From: Burkholderia sp. WSM2232
GTDB taxonomy: Bacteria; Pseudomonadota; Gammaproteobacteria; Burkholderiales; Burkholderiaceae
Assembly: GCF_000472545.1 (NCBI RefSeq)
Contig: NZ_AWZV01000009.1
Location: 62,001 to 126,000, forward strand
Direction: 5' to 3'
DNA length: 64,000 nucleotides
The notes beneath the pieces were generated by a model. The model searched no databases and was not told the DNA's origin. It was given only the letters and a program-made list of their open reading frames with translations. How positions within the stretch are numbered: position 1 is the first letter of the stretch; every line of letters begins with the position of its first letter. Of this stretch, positions 7,776 through 16,562 are shown in pieces. Position numbers and translations under genes: made by a program.

Positions 7776-9155
7776 TCACATGCCGGCGTCAGTGCTCAAT
7801 GCGCGGGCGGCGCGCACATGGCGTCGGCTGATCACACGCCAGTAAAGCAGCAGGCCAATGCCGGCGATCGCGAGACTCGCCGTGTTGGCAACCCAGAAGC
7901 CGCGCGCGCCAGTCAGCCATGACGGAATCGTGCCGCTCACGTTGAAGCCAAGCAGATAACCGCCGCCAAGCCCCACGCCCCAAAGCGCGACCGCGTAGAT
8001 TGCGGTCGGCACCACAGCCACCTTGTAGGCGCGCAACACGAAGGCGGTGGTGATCTGCAACGCGTCGAAGAAGTGATAGCAGACGACGATCAGCACGAGC
8101 GGCATCGCAGCCGCGACGACCTGTGGGTTCGGCGTATAGCCCGCGATTACATACGGGCGCAGCGCGAGCACGATCACGCCGTAACAGCAGGCGATCGCGA
8201 CGGCCATCATGATGCCGTGGCGCGACAGCGTGCGCGCCGCTTCAGGGCGATGCGCGCCGAGCGCCTGGGCGACCAGCGTCGACGAAGCAATGCCGATGGC
8301 AAGCGGTGTCATGTAAAGCACTGCGCCTATGTTGCCGGCGATCTGGTGTCCGGCGAGTGTGGTCGTGCCGAAGCGCGCGATAAAAAGCGCCATGAACGTG
8401 TACGACGTGACTTCGATCAGATAGGACAGCCCCATCGGAATGCCGAGCCGCAACTGCGCCGCCTGGCGCCGCCAGACCGGCCAGCAGAAGCGCTTGAAGA
8501 TCGCGAAGGGCGTGAACACGTCGACGCGCGTGAGCAGCGTCATGCCGACAAGCGCGAGCGCCCAGTTGATCAGGCTGCTCGCGAGCGCGCAGCCGGGGCC
8601 GCCGAGCGCCGGCACACCTAAACCGCCGAAGATGAACCACGTATTGAGCGGGACTTTCAGCAGCAGCCCACCCACCTGCAGGATCATCACGAGCCGCGGC
8701 TTGCCCACCGCATTGCTGATCGAACCATAGACCCGAAAAGCGAGACCGGCAGGCAGGCCGAACGCGAGTATGCGCAGATACGACACCGTGCGCTCGTGCA
8801 GCGCGTCGGGCACGCGGGCGAGGTGCAGCAGACGGCCGGGAAAGAACAGGATCAGAAAGCCGATCACCGTCAGCGCGAGCGCGAGCCACAGTGCCTGCCG
8901 CACTTCTTCGCCGATCTCGTCGTAGCGGCGCGCACCGTACAGTTGCGCGGTGATTGGTTGCAGCGCCGTGAGAATCCCCGTCAAGCCGATGTAGACCGAG
9001 ATATAGATCGACGACCCGAGGCCAAGCGCGGCAAGATCGACCGCCGAGTAACGGCCGACCATGGCCGTGTCGATTACGCCGAACGCGATGATCGCCAGTT
9101 GGCCGATCAGCACCGGCCAGGCGAGCCCTGCGATTTTCCGTAGGTCGGCAAGCAT
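7776..9155 (-). CDS. MATE family multidrug efflux transporter
   Basis: Predicted protein of 459 residues with about 12 hydrophobic segments, the MATE topology. It opens with AGLAWPVLIGQLAIIAFGVIDTAMVGR, has VYGSISNAVGKPR, and shows the internal two-fold repeat (SYLIEVTSYTFMALFIARFG in the second half). MATE proteins export cationic drugs or metabolites using Na+ or H+ gradients. The gene starts 6 bases after the stop of the glycosyltransferase, so the two are probably cotranscribed. Substrate unknown. Confidence 0.93.
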   Translation of the reverse strand: MLADLRKIAGLAWPVLIGQLAIIAFGVIDTAMVGRYSAVDLAALGLGSSIYISVYIGLTGILTALQPITAQLYGARRYDEIGEEVRQALWLALALTVIGFLILFFPGRLLHLARVPDALHERTVSYLRILAFGLPAGLAFRVYGSISNAVGKPRLVMILQVGGLLLKVPLNTWFIFGGLGVPALGGPGCALASSLINWALALVGMTLLTRVDVFTPFAIFKRFCWPVWRRQAAQLRLGIPMGLSYLIEVTSYTFMALFIARFGTTTLAGHQIAGNIGAVLYMTPLAIGIASSTLVAQALGAHRPEAARTLSRHGIMMAVAIACCYGVIVLALRPYVIAGYTPNPQVVAAAMPLVLIVVCYHFFDALQITTAFVLRAYKVAVVPTAIYAVALWGVGLGGGYLLGFNVSGTIPSWLTGARGFWVANTASLAIAGIGLLLYWRVISRRHVRAARALSTDAGM

Positions 9156-9161
9156 GTTCGT

Positions 9162-10919
9162 TCAGTTGGCTTTCTTGTGCCAGCTGCGCCGTTTGACGAC
9201 TGGCGGCTTGGGCCGGTCAATGCGCACATACAGACGGAAGCGTTCGTCGCGGTCGGCCACGCGCCGGCCTTCCCACACGAGCTTCCACACGAAGTTGGAC
9301 ATTGCGCTCGGCTCGCCGTATTCCTGGGTGTCCTGACGCAGAATGACGTCGCAATCCTCATTGAAGGAGAAATGCATGTCGCCGAAATAAGCAAACGTCG
9401 CGATCTGCGCATTGCCGAGGCGCACAGGCGATATGCAGGTGTAGTCCTCCGGCAGATGGCTCGCAATCTGTTCGGCGACGTCCTTGTAGGTCCGGCTGTA
9501 GTTGACGACCGGCAGCCACAAGGTCATCAGCAGCACCCACATGAGCGTTGTGCCTGCGCTCGAGAGCACCACGCTGCGCCAGAGCACCTTGGGATGGCGC
9601 GCGAGGCGCCACTGCACGAGTACGAACCAGCAGAGCGTCACCGCCACCGCGCAGAGAAACGACAGAATCTTGAACTGCGGCGCAAAGCCCGGCGCAAGAC
9701 GCGCGAGGTTGCGCGCAAGCGGATGTGGAAAACCAGTCAGGCCGGCCACGTAGACGAGCCAGACGAAGCTGCCGAGAATCGTGAAGCTGAGCAGCGCAAA
9801 CCAGTCGATCGCGTTGATCGCGCCGCGCTTGAGCGTAGGCAGCGCGAAGGCGGCCAGCACCGCGAGCGCGGGCAGCAGCAGCATATAGAGCCGGTTCGAC
9901 TGATGGCTTTGCAGCACGACCAGCACGAGTAGCGGCCCGATCACCGAAAGCGGAATGGCGACGTGCGGCGCGCGGCGCAGCCCCGACCAGCTGAACCAGG
10001 CCCACAGCGCGAGCGGCCACGCGGGCCATGTGAAGAGCGGCAGGTTCTTGAGCGCGTAGGCCGCAACCGAGCCCGGCGGGCCGGCAAACGAGCTCAGACT
10101 CACATGCACCCATTGGTTCAGATACCAGACGGCGTCGACGGGAAAGGCAGCCAGCGCGGCAATCGGCCAGGCGACGGAAATCGCGAGGGCAATCGGCAGG
10201 CCCGCCAGCAGCAGCCAGCGCGAGCGCGTTTCGCGCACGATCAGGGTCATCGCGAGTGTGCCGAGCAACAGCGCGCCGACCAGCACCGGGCTGCTGGCGA
10301 GCGTCACGAGCCCGACTGCGAGCCCCCAGATCGACGCGCCCTGAATCGGTTTGTCGATCATTCGCACGAGGCCGTACACCAGCATTGCAATGCCGACGAA
10401 TTGCGCGAGCTGCGGCGTGGTTTCATGGCCGCGTTCGGCGAGGCCGAAGCACGCCAGCAGAATCAGCAGCGCGCCGTCGGCCAGCGTGCGGCCGTAGTCG
10501 CGCGGCTCCGGCTCGCCGCCGAACGCGTACTTGAACGGCTGGACTTCGGCGCGCCGGCCGAGCAGGTAGGCCGCGTACCAGACGAACGCGCAGCCCGCGC
10601 AAAACAGCAGGCCAGTGAAGACGCGCGAGGCATTGCTTGCGTCGACCCACGGCGCCAGCGCGCGGATTGCGCTTGCTCCTAGCCAGTAGCCGAGCGGACC
10701 GTCTTCAGTCAGATATTTGCCGACCAGATTGGGCAAGAGCCAGTCGTGCGCCGTCCCGTTCGCCATGGTCCACATCACGCCGAAGCCGGCTGCGTCCTCG
10801 TTCTTCCATGGATCGCGGCCGAACAGGCCGAACGACGCGTAGACGATGCAGATGGTCAACAGCAGCCAGCGCGGCAGCGCACTGGTCGCAGAGGCAGTGA
10901 GGCGAACGACAGGTCTCAT
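9162..10919 (-). CDS. ArnT-like (GT-C/PMT superfamily) membrane glycosyltransferase
   Basis: Predicted protein of 585 residues from the ATG at 10919. It has a run of hydrophobic helices and the first periplasmic loop GRDPWKNEDAAGFGVMW, which carries the acidic residues expected of lipid-linked-sugar glycosyltransferases of the ArnT/PMT type. A soluble C-terminal domain of about 150 residues follows the last helix. It probably transfers a sugar to lipid A or another envelope target, but the arn pathway genes are not adjacent. An alternative start at 11000 adds 27 polar residues; neither start has a good ribosome binding site. Confidence 0.82.
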   Translation of the reverse strand: MRPVVRLTASATSALPRWLLLTICIVYASFGLFGRDPWKNEDAAGFGVMWTMANGTAHDWLLPNLVGKYLTEDGPLGYWLGASAIRALAPWVDASNASRVFTGLLFCAGCAFVWYAAYLLGRRAEVQPFKYAFGGEPEPRDYGRTLADGALLILLACFGLAERGHETTPQLAQFVGIAMLVYGLVRMIDKPIQGASIWGLAVGLVTLASSPVLVGALLLGTLAMTLIVRETRSRWLLLAGLPIALAISVAWPIAALAAFPVDAVWYLNQWVHVSLSSFAGPPGSVAAYALKNLPLFTWPAWPLALWAWFSWSGLRRAPHVAIPLSVIGPLLVLVVLQSHQSNRLYMLLLPALAVLAAFALPTLKRGAINAIDWFALLSFTILGSFVWLVYVAGLTGFPHPLARNLARLAPGFAPQFKILSFLCAVAVTLCWFVLVQWRLARHPKVLWRSVVLSSAGTTLMWVLLMTLWLPVVNYSRTYKDVAEQIASHLPEDYTCISPVRLGNAQIATFAYFGDMHFSFNEDCDVILRQDTQEYGEPSAMSNFVWKLVWEGRRVADRDERFRLYVRIDRPKPPVVKRRSWHKKAN

Positions 10920-11143
10920 GCGGTTTGAATTATTGGATAATCGAAAGCCGCCATCGGAGTGCGAGTCCGGCTGAGACGGGCTGGTTTGAGCATCCGGCAT
11001 TGTAGTCGGCGGGCAGTGTGCGCGTCACGACCGGTAACGGCGCGCAACGGCGTCGGGCGCGCCGTAACGACACGTAGCCCGCGCCCGATGCACAGCCTCG
11101 CGCTGGCGCAGCAGAGGAATGCCGCTGCGGGCCGGCAGGTGAC
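10920..11143. other. Gap upstream of the glycosyltransferase gene
   Basis: Contains an A/T-rich stretch with a short perfect dyad ATTAT-TGG-ATAAT (10929-10941) just upstream of the glycosyltransferase ATG, likely part of its promoter. No other feature is supported between here and the rpmE2 terminator. Confidence 0.4.
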
Positions 11144-11169
11144 AAAAAAGGGCAGCTTACGCTGCCCTT
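11144..11169 (-). terminator. Intrinsic terminator of rpmE2
   Basis: A 9-bp stem (11148-11156 with 11161-11169) around a TTAC loop. On the minus strand it runs into a T tract (plus-strand A bases 11144-11149). A GTTTTT run on the other side means it may also work on the plus strand. Confidence 0.85.
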
Positions 11170-11222
11170 CGTTTTTGCTGCATCGCTGCCGGCCGGAGCT
11201 GGCAAAACGCTGTTCAGGCGTA

Positions 11223-11489
11223 TTACTTCGCTGCGGCCTTGCCGGTAGCGCGCGAGCCGAACTTGTTGCGGAACTTCTCGACGCGGCCTGCCGTGTCCAT
11301 GATCTTTTGCTGACCCGTGTAGAACGGATGCGATTCCGACGACACTTCGATCTTGGCGAGCGGGTAGGTCTTGCCGTTGAATTCAGCGGTTTCACGCGTC
11401 TGGATCGTGGAGCGCGTGACAAACCTGAAGTCGTTCGACACGTCGACGAACAGGACTTCGCGGTAATCCGGGTGAATGCCTTCTTTCAT
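11223..11489 (-). CDS. rpmE2: 50S ribosomal protein L31 type B
   Basis: Predicted protein of 88 residues: [20 protein letters not shown], then [20 protein letters not shown]. It lacks the CxxC zinc pair of type A L31, so it is the zinc-independent type B form. Start ATG is preceded by AAGGAAAG. It lies downstream of trxA and rho on the same strand, an order common in betaproteobacteria, with mtfA and a broken regulator inserted here. Confidence 0.96.
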   Translation of the reverse strand: MKEGIHPDYREVLFVDVSNDFRFVTRSTIQTRETAEFNGKTYPLAKIEVSSESHPFYTGQQKIMDTAGRVEKFRNKFGSRATGKAAAK

Positions 11490-11588
11490 GGTCTTTCCTT
11501 TAATCTGGCGGTAGCCAACCCGCGTGAGGCCGCTGTTGCGCGGACCGCATCTTGGCGCGAGCCACTTGCCTAGGGTCGAAAAAACGCG

Positions 11589-11597
11589 ATTATGCCA
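11589..11597 (-). promoter_or_regulatory. Extended -10 promoter element for rpmE2
   Basis: On the minus strand the sequence reads TGGCATAAT, an extended -10 (TGnCATAAT), about 100 bases upstream of the rpmE2 start. No convincing -35 box was found, as is usual for extended -10 promoters. Confidence 0.45.
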
Positions 11598-11670
11598 GAA
11601 AATCAGTTGCTTGACGAATTCCCCGAGGTTTTTCGACCGATTGCGGGCGTGCGTGCGCCTCTTTCCAGTG

Positions 11671-12504
11671 TTACAGCGATGCAAAGCTCAGACCGACGCG
11701 CGCCGGATCCTGACGGTAATAGCGGGCGAGGAGCCGGTACAGTTCCGGATATTCCGTCTCGAAGGCCTGTGGCTTGACGAAAAGCGCCTCGCTGCACACC
11801 GCGAAGAACTCCGACGGGTGATCGGCGGCGTACGGATCGATCAGCGATTCACGCTCGAAGCGCGTCCAGCGGCGCTGCGGCACCGCGTCGACGCGGGCGC
11901 AGAACTGGTCGTAGGCGGAATCGAACACGTCGGCCCACGCGTTCGTATCGAGCGGCGCATGCCAGCGGCGGATCAGCGGCGGGTGGCCGTCCGCCTCGCC
12001 GTTCAGCATGTCGATCTTGTGCGCGAATTCGTGGATCACCACGTTGTACGCGTCGAGGCCGTCCGTCATCTGCGCGTCTTCCCACGACAGGATCACCGGG
12101 CCGCCTTCCCAGGCCTCGCCGCTTGCATCCTGCTCGACTTCGTGAACCACGCCGTCCTCGTCCTCGACGGTCTTGCGAATCACGAATTCGCCCGGATAGA
12201 CGATCACGCCGACCCATCCGCGGTACAGGTCAAGGCTCAGATTCAGCACCGGCAAGCAGGCTTGCGCTGCGATCGCGACGGTCATCGCGTCGGTCAATTC
12301 CAGCTCGTGCGCTGTGGAGAACTCCTTCTGCGCGATGAACAGGCTGCTCATTTCGCGCAGGCGTGCGAGGTCCGGCGGGTCCAGATGCGCGAGAAACGGC
12401 AGGCCGTCGAGCGTGGCTTGCCACAGCGTGTCGCCAATCGCGTAGTCTCGCAGCGCGCGCTGACGCCGACGGGCGCCGAGCCATTGAGTCAGTTTGGAGA
12501 GCAT
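11671..12504 (-). CDS. mtfA: MtfA-like zinc peptidase
   Basis: Predicted protein of 277 residues. Its centre carries the gluzincin motif HEFAHKID (HExxH) preceded by [10 protein letters not shown], and a later [13 protein letters not shown] segment supplies the downstream Glu ligand, as in MtfA (DUF980). In E. coli MtfA is a cytoplasmic metallopeptidase that binds the Mlc repressor. Mlc is not seen here, so its partner in this organism is unknown. The ATG at 12504 gives the family's usual N-terminus (MLSKLTQWL). Confidence 0.9.
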   Translation of the reverse strand: MLSKLTQWLGARRRQRALRDYAIGDTLWQATLDGLPFLAHLDPPDLARLREMSSLFIAQKEFSTAHELELTDAMTVAIAAQACLPVLNLSLDLYRGWVGVIVYPGEFVIRKTVEDEDGVVHEVEQDASGEAWEGGPVILSWEDAQMTDGLDAYNVVIHEFAHKIDMLNGEADGHPPLIRRWHAPLDTNAWADVFDSAYDQFCARVDAVPQRRWTRFERESLIDPYAADHPSEFFAVCSEALFVKPQAFETEYPELYRLLARYYRQDPARVGLSFASL

Positions 12505-12994
12505 GGGCCGATAAAAACCATTAGTCGATCTGGGTTTGCCAGGCGGCGAAAATCCTCCGCATGTCGTAAGGCCGAACAGGAAGTTGGAGCCGTCCAGCGC
12601 ACTCGCAAACCGTCCTGCCGCGCCACTGCCCGCTGGTTTCGATGGCAGCCAACGCAGGTGCATAGGGCGGCGTGTGCGCGGCAGCAGAAAAGTCGTGGGT
12701 GAGCGCGGCAAGCGAGTGCTGGAACCACGAATTGTACGGATTCACGGGCTTCGCGACGCGCGTCCGGTGCAACGCCTGACGATGCCGCACGACAACGACT
12801 AATGCCGCGGTCGCAAACGAGATGGTCAGTTGCCGCGAGCTAGTGTTGAGGTGGTATGACCAGGTGCGCATTCCTCTATCGCGAAGATTCGGAATGTGTC
12901 GTCGGGGACCGGCAGCACGATGGATGGCAACCCCAGGCGGCGAAGCAGCGGTGGTTTCGCGAGCGCCGCCACGCCGCCTCAGGTGGTGTTCGTC
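12505..12994. other. 490-bp gap with no supported gene
   Basis: Lies between the mtfA start and the end of the broken merR gene. The open frames here are Arg/Pro-rich shadows without ribosome binding sites or recognisable domains. No terminator, repeat or promoter was convincing. Confidence 0.5.
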
Positions 12995-13607
12995 TCAGCC
13001 ACGCGGCCGTGAGCGCGGCACCGCGGCACGTGGCTTTTTCGCGCGCTGTGTTGCTGAGTCCACCGTCGGGGCCATCTTGTCTTTTGCGCGGCTTTTGCCT
13101 GGTTTAACGGCGCTCCCCGTGTTACGCGCTTTACTGGTTTTCACAGACGCGCGGCGGGGCTGCTCGAGCACCGCGCCCGCATTCTCGCCCGCAAGGCGGC
13201 GTTTCAGATGGTCGAGATCCAGGCTCAATCGCTAACGCAGCTTTTGCGCTTCCCGCAACTCGCGGCGCATGGCCTGAATGCGCGTGTCGAGCGCAGCGGC
13301 CTGCTCGGCAATCGCGTCGTGAATCTGCTGTAGCGATCCGGTCGAAACACGCCGCTTGCCGCTGACCGGCCCCATGAGTCGTTCGAGCATGTCGCATGAT
13401 GCCATGCAGGGAAAAACCCAGCGACCGCAAACGCAGAATGCGTTCGAACCGCTGCAGGCCCTCTTCGTCGTAAAGGCGGTAGCGGCCCTCGCTGCGCGTG
13501 GTCGACACGAGTCCGCGCTCCTCGTAGTACTTCAATGTGCGCGGGGTCACGCCGAGACGCCCGGCGGCCTCGCGTACGGTCAGGAGGGCAGGCGAGTCGG
13601 TTGTCAT
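12995..13607 (-). pseudogene. MerR family regulator disrupted by a frameshift and an in-frame TAG
   Basis: The N-terminal winged helix is intact (TVREAAGRLGVTPRTLKYYE, then GRYRLYDEEGLQRFERILRL). After LGFSLHGIM (about 13400) the frame must skip one base to continue as DMLERLMGPVSGKRRVSTGS and QQIHDAIAEQAAALDTRIQ, which is clearly a MerR dimerisation helix. That frame then meets TAG at 13234-13232 after EAQKLR, and beyond it reads on in the same frame as DLDHLKRRLAGEN, a typical family C-terminus, to TGA at 12995. Two separate lesions make a single sequencing error unlikely. Restored length would be about 203 residues. Confidence 0.78.
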
Positions 13608-13650
13608 GCGCATTGGCATCCGGAGCGAGCAGGTGAGCGTCGATCGTACC

Positions 13651-13673
13651 TCAACGTATACGTACGCGTACAA
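13651..13673 (-). promoter_or_regulatory. Likely operator of the broken merR gene
   Basis: On the minus strand this reads TTGTACGCGTACGTATACGT followed by TGA, about 45 bases upstream of the merR start. It resembles LiuR-type MerR operators (TTGACG...TACGTAAACGTCAA) except for one inserted base. It appears intact although the gene is not. Confidence 0.5.
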
Positions 13674-13732
13674 GCCGGCCAATGCTTGGAACAAGCGGCT
13701 GCGGCCTGCCGGTCACTTAAAACCACTGGACG

Positions 13733-13764
13733 AAAAAAAACCGCTCATCGGCAACGAGCGGTTT
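13733..13764 (-). terminator. Intrinsic terminator of rho
   Basis: A 9-bp stem AAACCGCTC/GAGCGGTTT (13738-13746 with 13756-13764) is followed on the minus strand by a T run (plus-strand A bases 13733-13740), about 30 bases after the rho stop codon. Confidence 0.88.
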
Positions 13765-13792
13765 GTGCGTGAGATGTTGACTGACGCGCAGC

Positions 13793-15061
13793 TTAGCTGC
13801 CGCCGCCACGCCGCATCATGTCGAAAAATTCGGAGTTGCTCTTGGTCTGGCGGATCTTGTCGAGCAGGAATTCCATCGACTCGACCTCGTCCATGTCGTG
13901 AATGAACTTGCGCAGCACCCAGATCTTTTGCAGCACTTCGGGCTTGATCAGCAGTTCTTCGCGCCGCGTGCCGGACTTGTTCAGATTGATGGACGGATAC
14001 ACGCGCTTCTCGGCCAGACGGCGCTCGAGGTGCACTTCCATATTGCCCGTGCCCTTGAACTCTTCGTAGATCACGTCGTCCATGCGGCTGCCGGTTTCGA
14101 TCAGCGCCGTGCCGATGATGGTGAGCGAGCCGCCTTCCTCGATATTGCGCGCCGCGCCGAAGAAGCGCTTCGGACGTTGCAGCGCGTTCGCGTCCACACC
14201 GCCCGTCAGCACCTTGCCCGAAGCCGGTACCACAGTGTTGTATGCACGCGCGAGACGCGTGATCGAGTCGAGCAGGATCACCACGTCGTTCTTCATTTCG
14301 ACGAGGCGCTTGGCTTTTTCGATCACCATTTCGGCGACCTGCACGTGACGTGCAGCCGGTTCGTCGAACGTGGAGGCGATCACTTCGCCGGCCACCGAGC
14401 GCTGCATTTCCGTCACTTCCTCCGGGCGCTCGTCGATCAGCAGGACAAACAGGACGACGTCCGGATGGTTCTGCTTGATGGCGTGCGCGATGTGCTGAAG
14501 CATCACGGTCTTGCCGGACTTGGGCGAGGCAACGAGCAGGCCGCGCTGGCCCTTGCCGATAGGCGCGATCATGTCGATGATGCGGCCCGTCACGTTTTCT
14601 TCGCCACGCATTTCACGTTCGAGCAGCAGCACCTTGTTCGGGTGCAGCGGCGTCAGATTTTCGAACATGATCTTGTGCTTCGAGGCCTCCGGCGGCTGGC
14701 CGTTGACCTTGTCCACCTTCACCAGCGCGAAATAGCGCTCGCCGTCTTTCGGCGTGCGCACTTCGCCTTCGATCGTGTCGCCCGTATGCAGGTTAAAGCG
14801 GCGGATTTGCGACGGACTGATGTAGATGTCGTCCGTGCTGGCGAGGTAGGAGGTTTCCGGTGAGCGCAGGAAGCCGAAGCCGTCCGGCAGCACTTCGAGC
14901 GTGCCGTCGCCGAAGATCGTATCGCCCGTTTTGGCTCGTTTTTTTAGAATGGCGAACATCAATTCCTGCTTGCGCAGGCGGTTCGCACTTTCGATCTCGA
15001 GGCCATTGGCCATCTCGATCAATTCGGACACGTGCAGAGTCTTAAGCTCGGATAAATGCAT
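13793..15061 (-). CDS. rho: Transcription termination factor Rho
   Basis: Predicted protein of 422 residues, the usual length. It has the N-terminal helical domain ([20 protein letters not shown]), the RNA-binding cold-shock-like domain ([20 protein letters not shown]) and the RecA-like ATPase with Walker A ASPKSGKT near 180 and the Walker B region [15 protein letters not shown]. Rho is a hexameric RNA-DNA helicase that ends transcription of untranslated RNA. trxA lies 257 bp upstream on the same strand; the leader between them may hold autoregulatory sequence. Confidence 0.98.
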   Translation of the reverse strand: MHLSELKTLHVSELIEMANGLEIESANRLRKQELMFAILKKRAKTGDTIFGDGTLEVLPDGFGFLRSPETSYLASTDDIYISPSQIRRFNLHTGDTIEGEVRTPKDGERYFALVKVDKVNGQPPEASKHKIMFENLTPLHPNKVLLLEREMRGEENVTGRIIDMIAPIGKGQRGLLVASPKSGKTVMLQHIAHAIKQNHPDVVLFVLLIDERPEEVTEMQRSVAGEVIASTFDEPAARHVQVAEMVIEKAKRLVEMKNDVVILLDSITRLARAYNTVVPASGKVLTGGVDANALQRPKRFFGAARNIEEGGSLTIIGTALIETGSRMDDVIYEEFKGTGNMEVHLERRLAEKRVYPSINLNKSGTRREELLIKPEVLQKIWVLRKFIHDMDEVESMEFLLDKIRQTKSNSEFFDMMRRGGGS

Positions 15062-15318
15062 ACGGAGAACCCGCAGGAGAAGGTGCGACGAAATGAAATC
15101 TGGGAGGAGAAGTGAGCGGAACCGCTCAAGGACTTACACGTCTTTTCGACGTTTTGCGGATTCTAGCATAGCACACGCCAGTTCCCGCCAGTGCGCCGTC
15201 ACGGCATCTTTGTGAGGACAAACGTTGCCGGCTGACAACAGGACAGAAGGCAGCAGAGCGGTGCTACGCGGGCGCGAGCGGGTCCGGTCGGACCACGCGG
15301 TGCGCCCGCGCAAGCGCT

Positions 15319-15645
15319 TTACAGGTTGCCGTCGAGGAATGCCGTCAGTTGGGACTTCGACAATGCGCCGACCTTTTGCGCGGCGACCGCGCCGTTCTTG
15401 AAGAGAATCAGCGTGGGGATGCCGCGCACACCGAACTTCACCGGAGTGGATTGATGTTCGTCGACGTTGATCTTGGCGATCTGCAGGCGATCGGCGTAAT
15501 CCTTCGCGACCTCGTCGAGGATCGGCGCGATCATCTTGCACGGACCGCACCATTCAGCCCAGAAGTCGAGCAGCACGGGTTTATCGGATTTCACGACGTC
15601 CTGTTCGAAGGATGCGTCGCTAATATGCTTGATCTGTTCGCTCAT
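15319..15645 (-). CDS. trxA: Thioredoxin 1
   Basis: Predicted protein of 108 residues with the active site WCGPC at 32-36, the FWAEW lead-in and the cis-proline segment [12 protein letters not shown]. It is a cytoplasmic disulfide reductase that serves ribonucleotide reductase and other targets. It lies upstream of rho on the same strand, the conserved betaproteobacterial order. Confidence 0.98.
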   Translation of the reverse strand: MSEQIKHISDASFEQDVVKSDKPVLLDFWAEWCGPCKMIAPILDEVAKDYADRLQIAKINVDEHQSTPVKFGVRGIPTLILFKNGAVAAQKVGALSKSQLTAFLDGNL

Positions 15646-16108
15646 TGAATACCTCTATCGGTTCGAGGCCCGCCTGAATTGCTCGCCACGATATGTCAAA
15701 AACCAAGGAAACTTCGGTTCGCTTAGCCGCATCCGGAGCTTCGCCGCTTCGCACGAAAAGTCTGCGACTGTTCGTGAATACGCGGAGGGCTCGCGCTTGC
15801 GGGTCATCCGTACGGCAGTTTAGCTTAATTCGCTATCCGTTGCCGGGGGTGATAGTAGCCGTCAGAGGCAGCGGGGCCGATGGTTGCCGATCGCTGCCGA
15901 TGACTGCCCACGAAGTGCCACCGTGTTTTATCAACTGCGACGTAGCCTATCTGGAGGCGCGGCGCACGAACTCAAGAGAGACTGCAGGGCGCGCCACGCG
16001 CGCCTCGCGGAAAGAGGCGCTTGGCGATTGCGCGCACGCTTCACACCGTGCTCGTCGTTTTGCTCGCATTAACAGTCGCGCAACCAGCGCGGCAATGATA
16101 GAATGTTT
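15646..16108. other. 463-bp divergent gap between trxA and ffs
   Basis: Must contain the trxA promoter (minus) and the ffs promoter (plus). A TAGAAT -10-like hexamer at 16099-16104 sits just before the 4.5S RNA start. No clear -35 box or gene was found; open frames here are shadows. Confidence 0.5.
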
Positions 16109-16210
16109 GGTGACGGGCCTCCTCGCATGGAGGGATGGTCAACCTGGTCAGGTCGGGAACGAAGCAGCCACAGCCGTTTTCCACCAGTGCCGAGGGTCAG
16201 GCTCGTCACC
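16109..16210 (+). ncRNA. ffs: 4.5S RNA of the signal recognition particle
   Basis: About 102 nt. The ends pair (GGTGACG 16109-16115 with CGTCACC 16204-16210). The interior holds the universal SRP domain IV: CAGGTCGGGAACGAAGCAGC, with a GGGAA-type tetraloop and the asymmetric loop that bind Ffh. With Ffh it targets inner-membrane proteins to FtsY. It lies upstream of dnaX-ebfC-recR. Confidence 0.95.
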
Positions 16211-16562
16211 TTCCTCCTTTCTGTTCGTTCCGCTCGTTCTGTTTCCTTCCGGTTGTTTCCCCTGTGTTCCCCCCGTTTTTCTTAGGTCTGGTGAGAGCGA
16301 GAGCGCATTCCCTGCGGATGCCGGTTTGGCGTGCCTCATGGCTCTGCGGCGTCCCGCCGTGCCTGCGCGCGAGTGGCTCAGGCTCACCAGTCTTGCCATA
16401 AGCCTGCGCGCGCTGTTGACGTAACGCCTCCGCGGCATTGCCAGCGCGGCTGCACAATATTTTTCTATCGGTCCGTTAGGCGTTACCAATCGGCGGGCGG
16501 CGCCCGTGCGCGCGGGCCACCGAATCGGCTTTGCACGGCATTGTTACTGATACAATTTCCGG
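16211..16562. other. Gap between ffs and dnaX
   Basis: Begins with a pyrimidine-rich tail after ffs that may end its transcript and finishes with the dnaX promoter at 16548-16556. No gene is supported in the 340 bases between. Confidence 0.5.
16548..16556 (+). promoter_or_regulatory. Extended -10 promoter of dnaX
   Basis: TGATACAAT (TGn-TACAAT) ends 6 bases before the dnaX ATG. A transcript started at the usual distance would begin at or beside the ATG, and there is no Shine-Dalgarno sequence in the 12 bases before it, so the message may be leaderless. Confidence 0.5.

Noticed and set aside
12995..13228. Independent 77-residue basic protein with a TTG start
   Set aside because: It continues in the same frame across the TAG that ends the restored MerR middle section and reads like the usual MerR C-terminus, so it is treated as part of the pseudogene.
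13898..14863. Open frame antisense to rho
   Set aside because: His/Arg-rich shadow of rho without start signals or a known fold.
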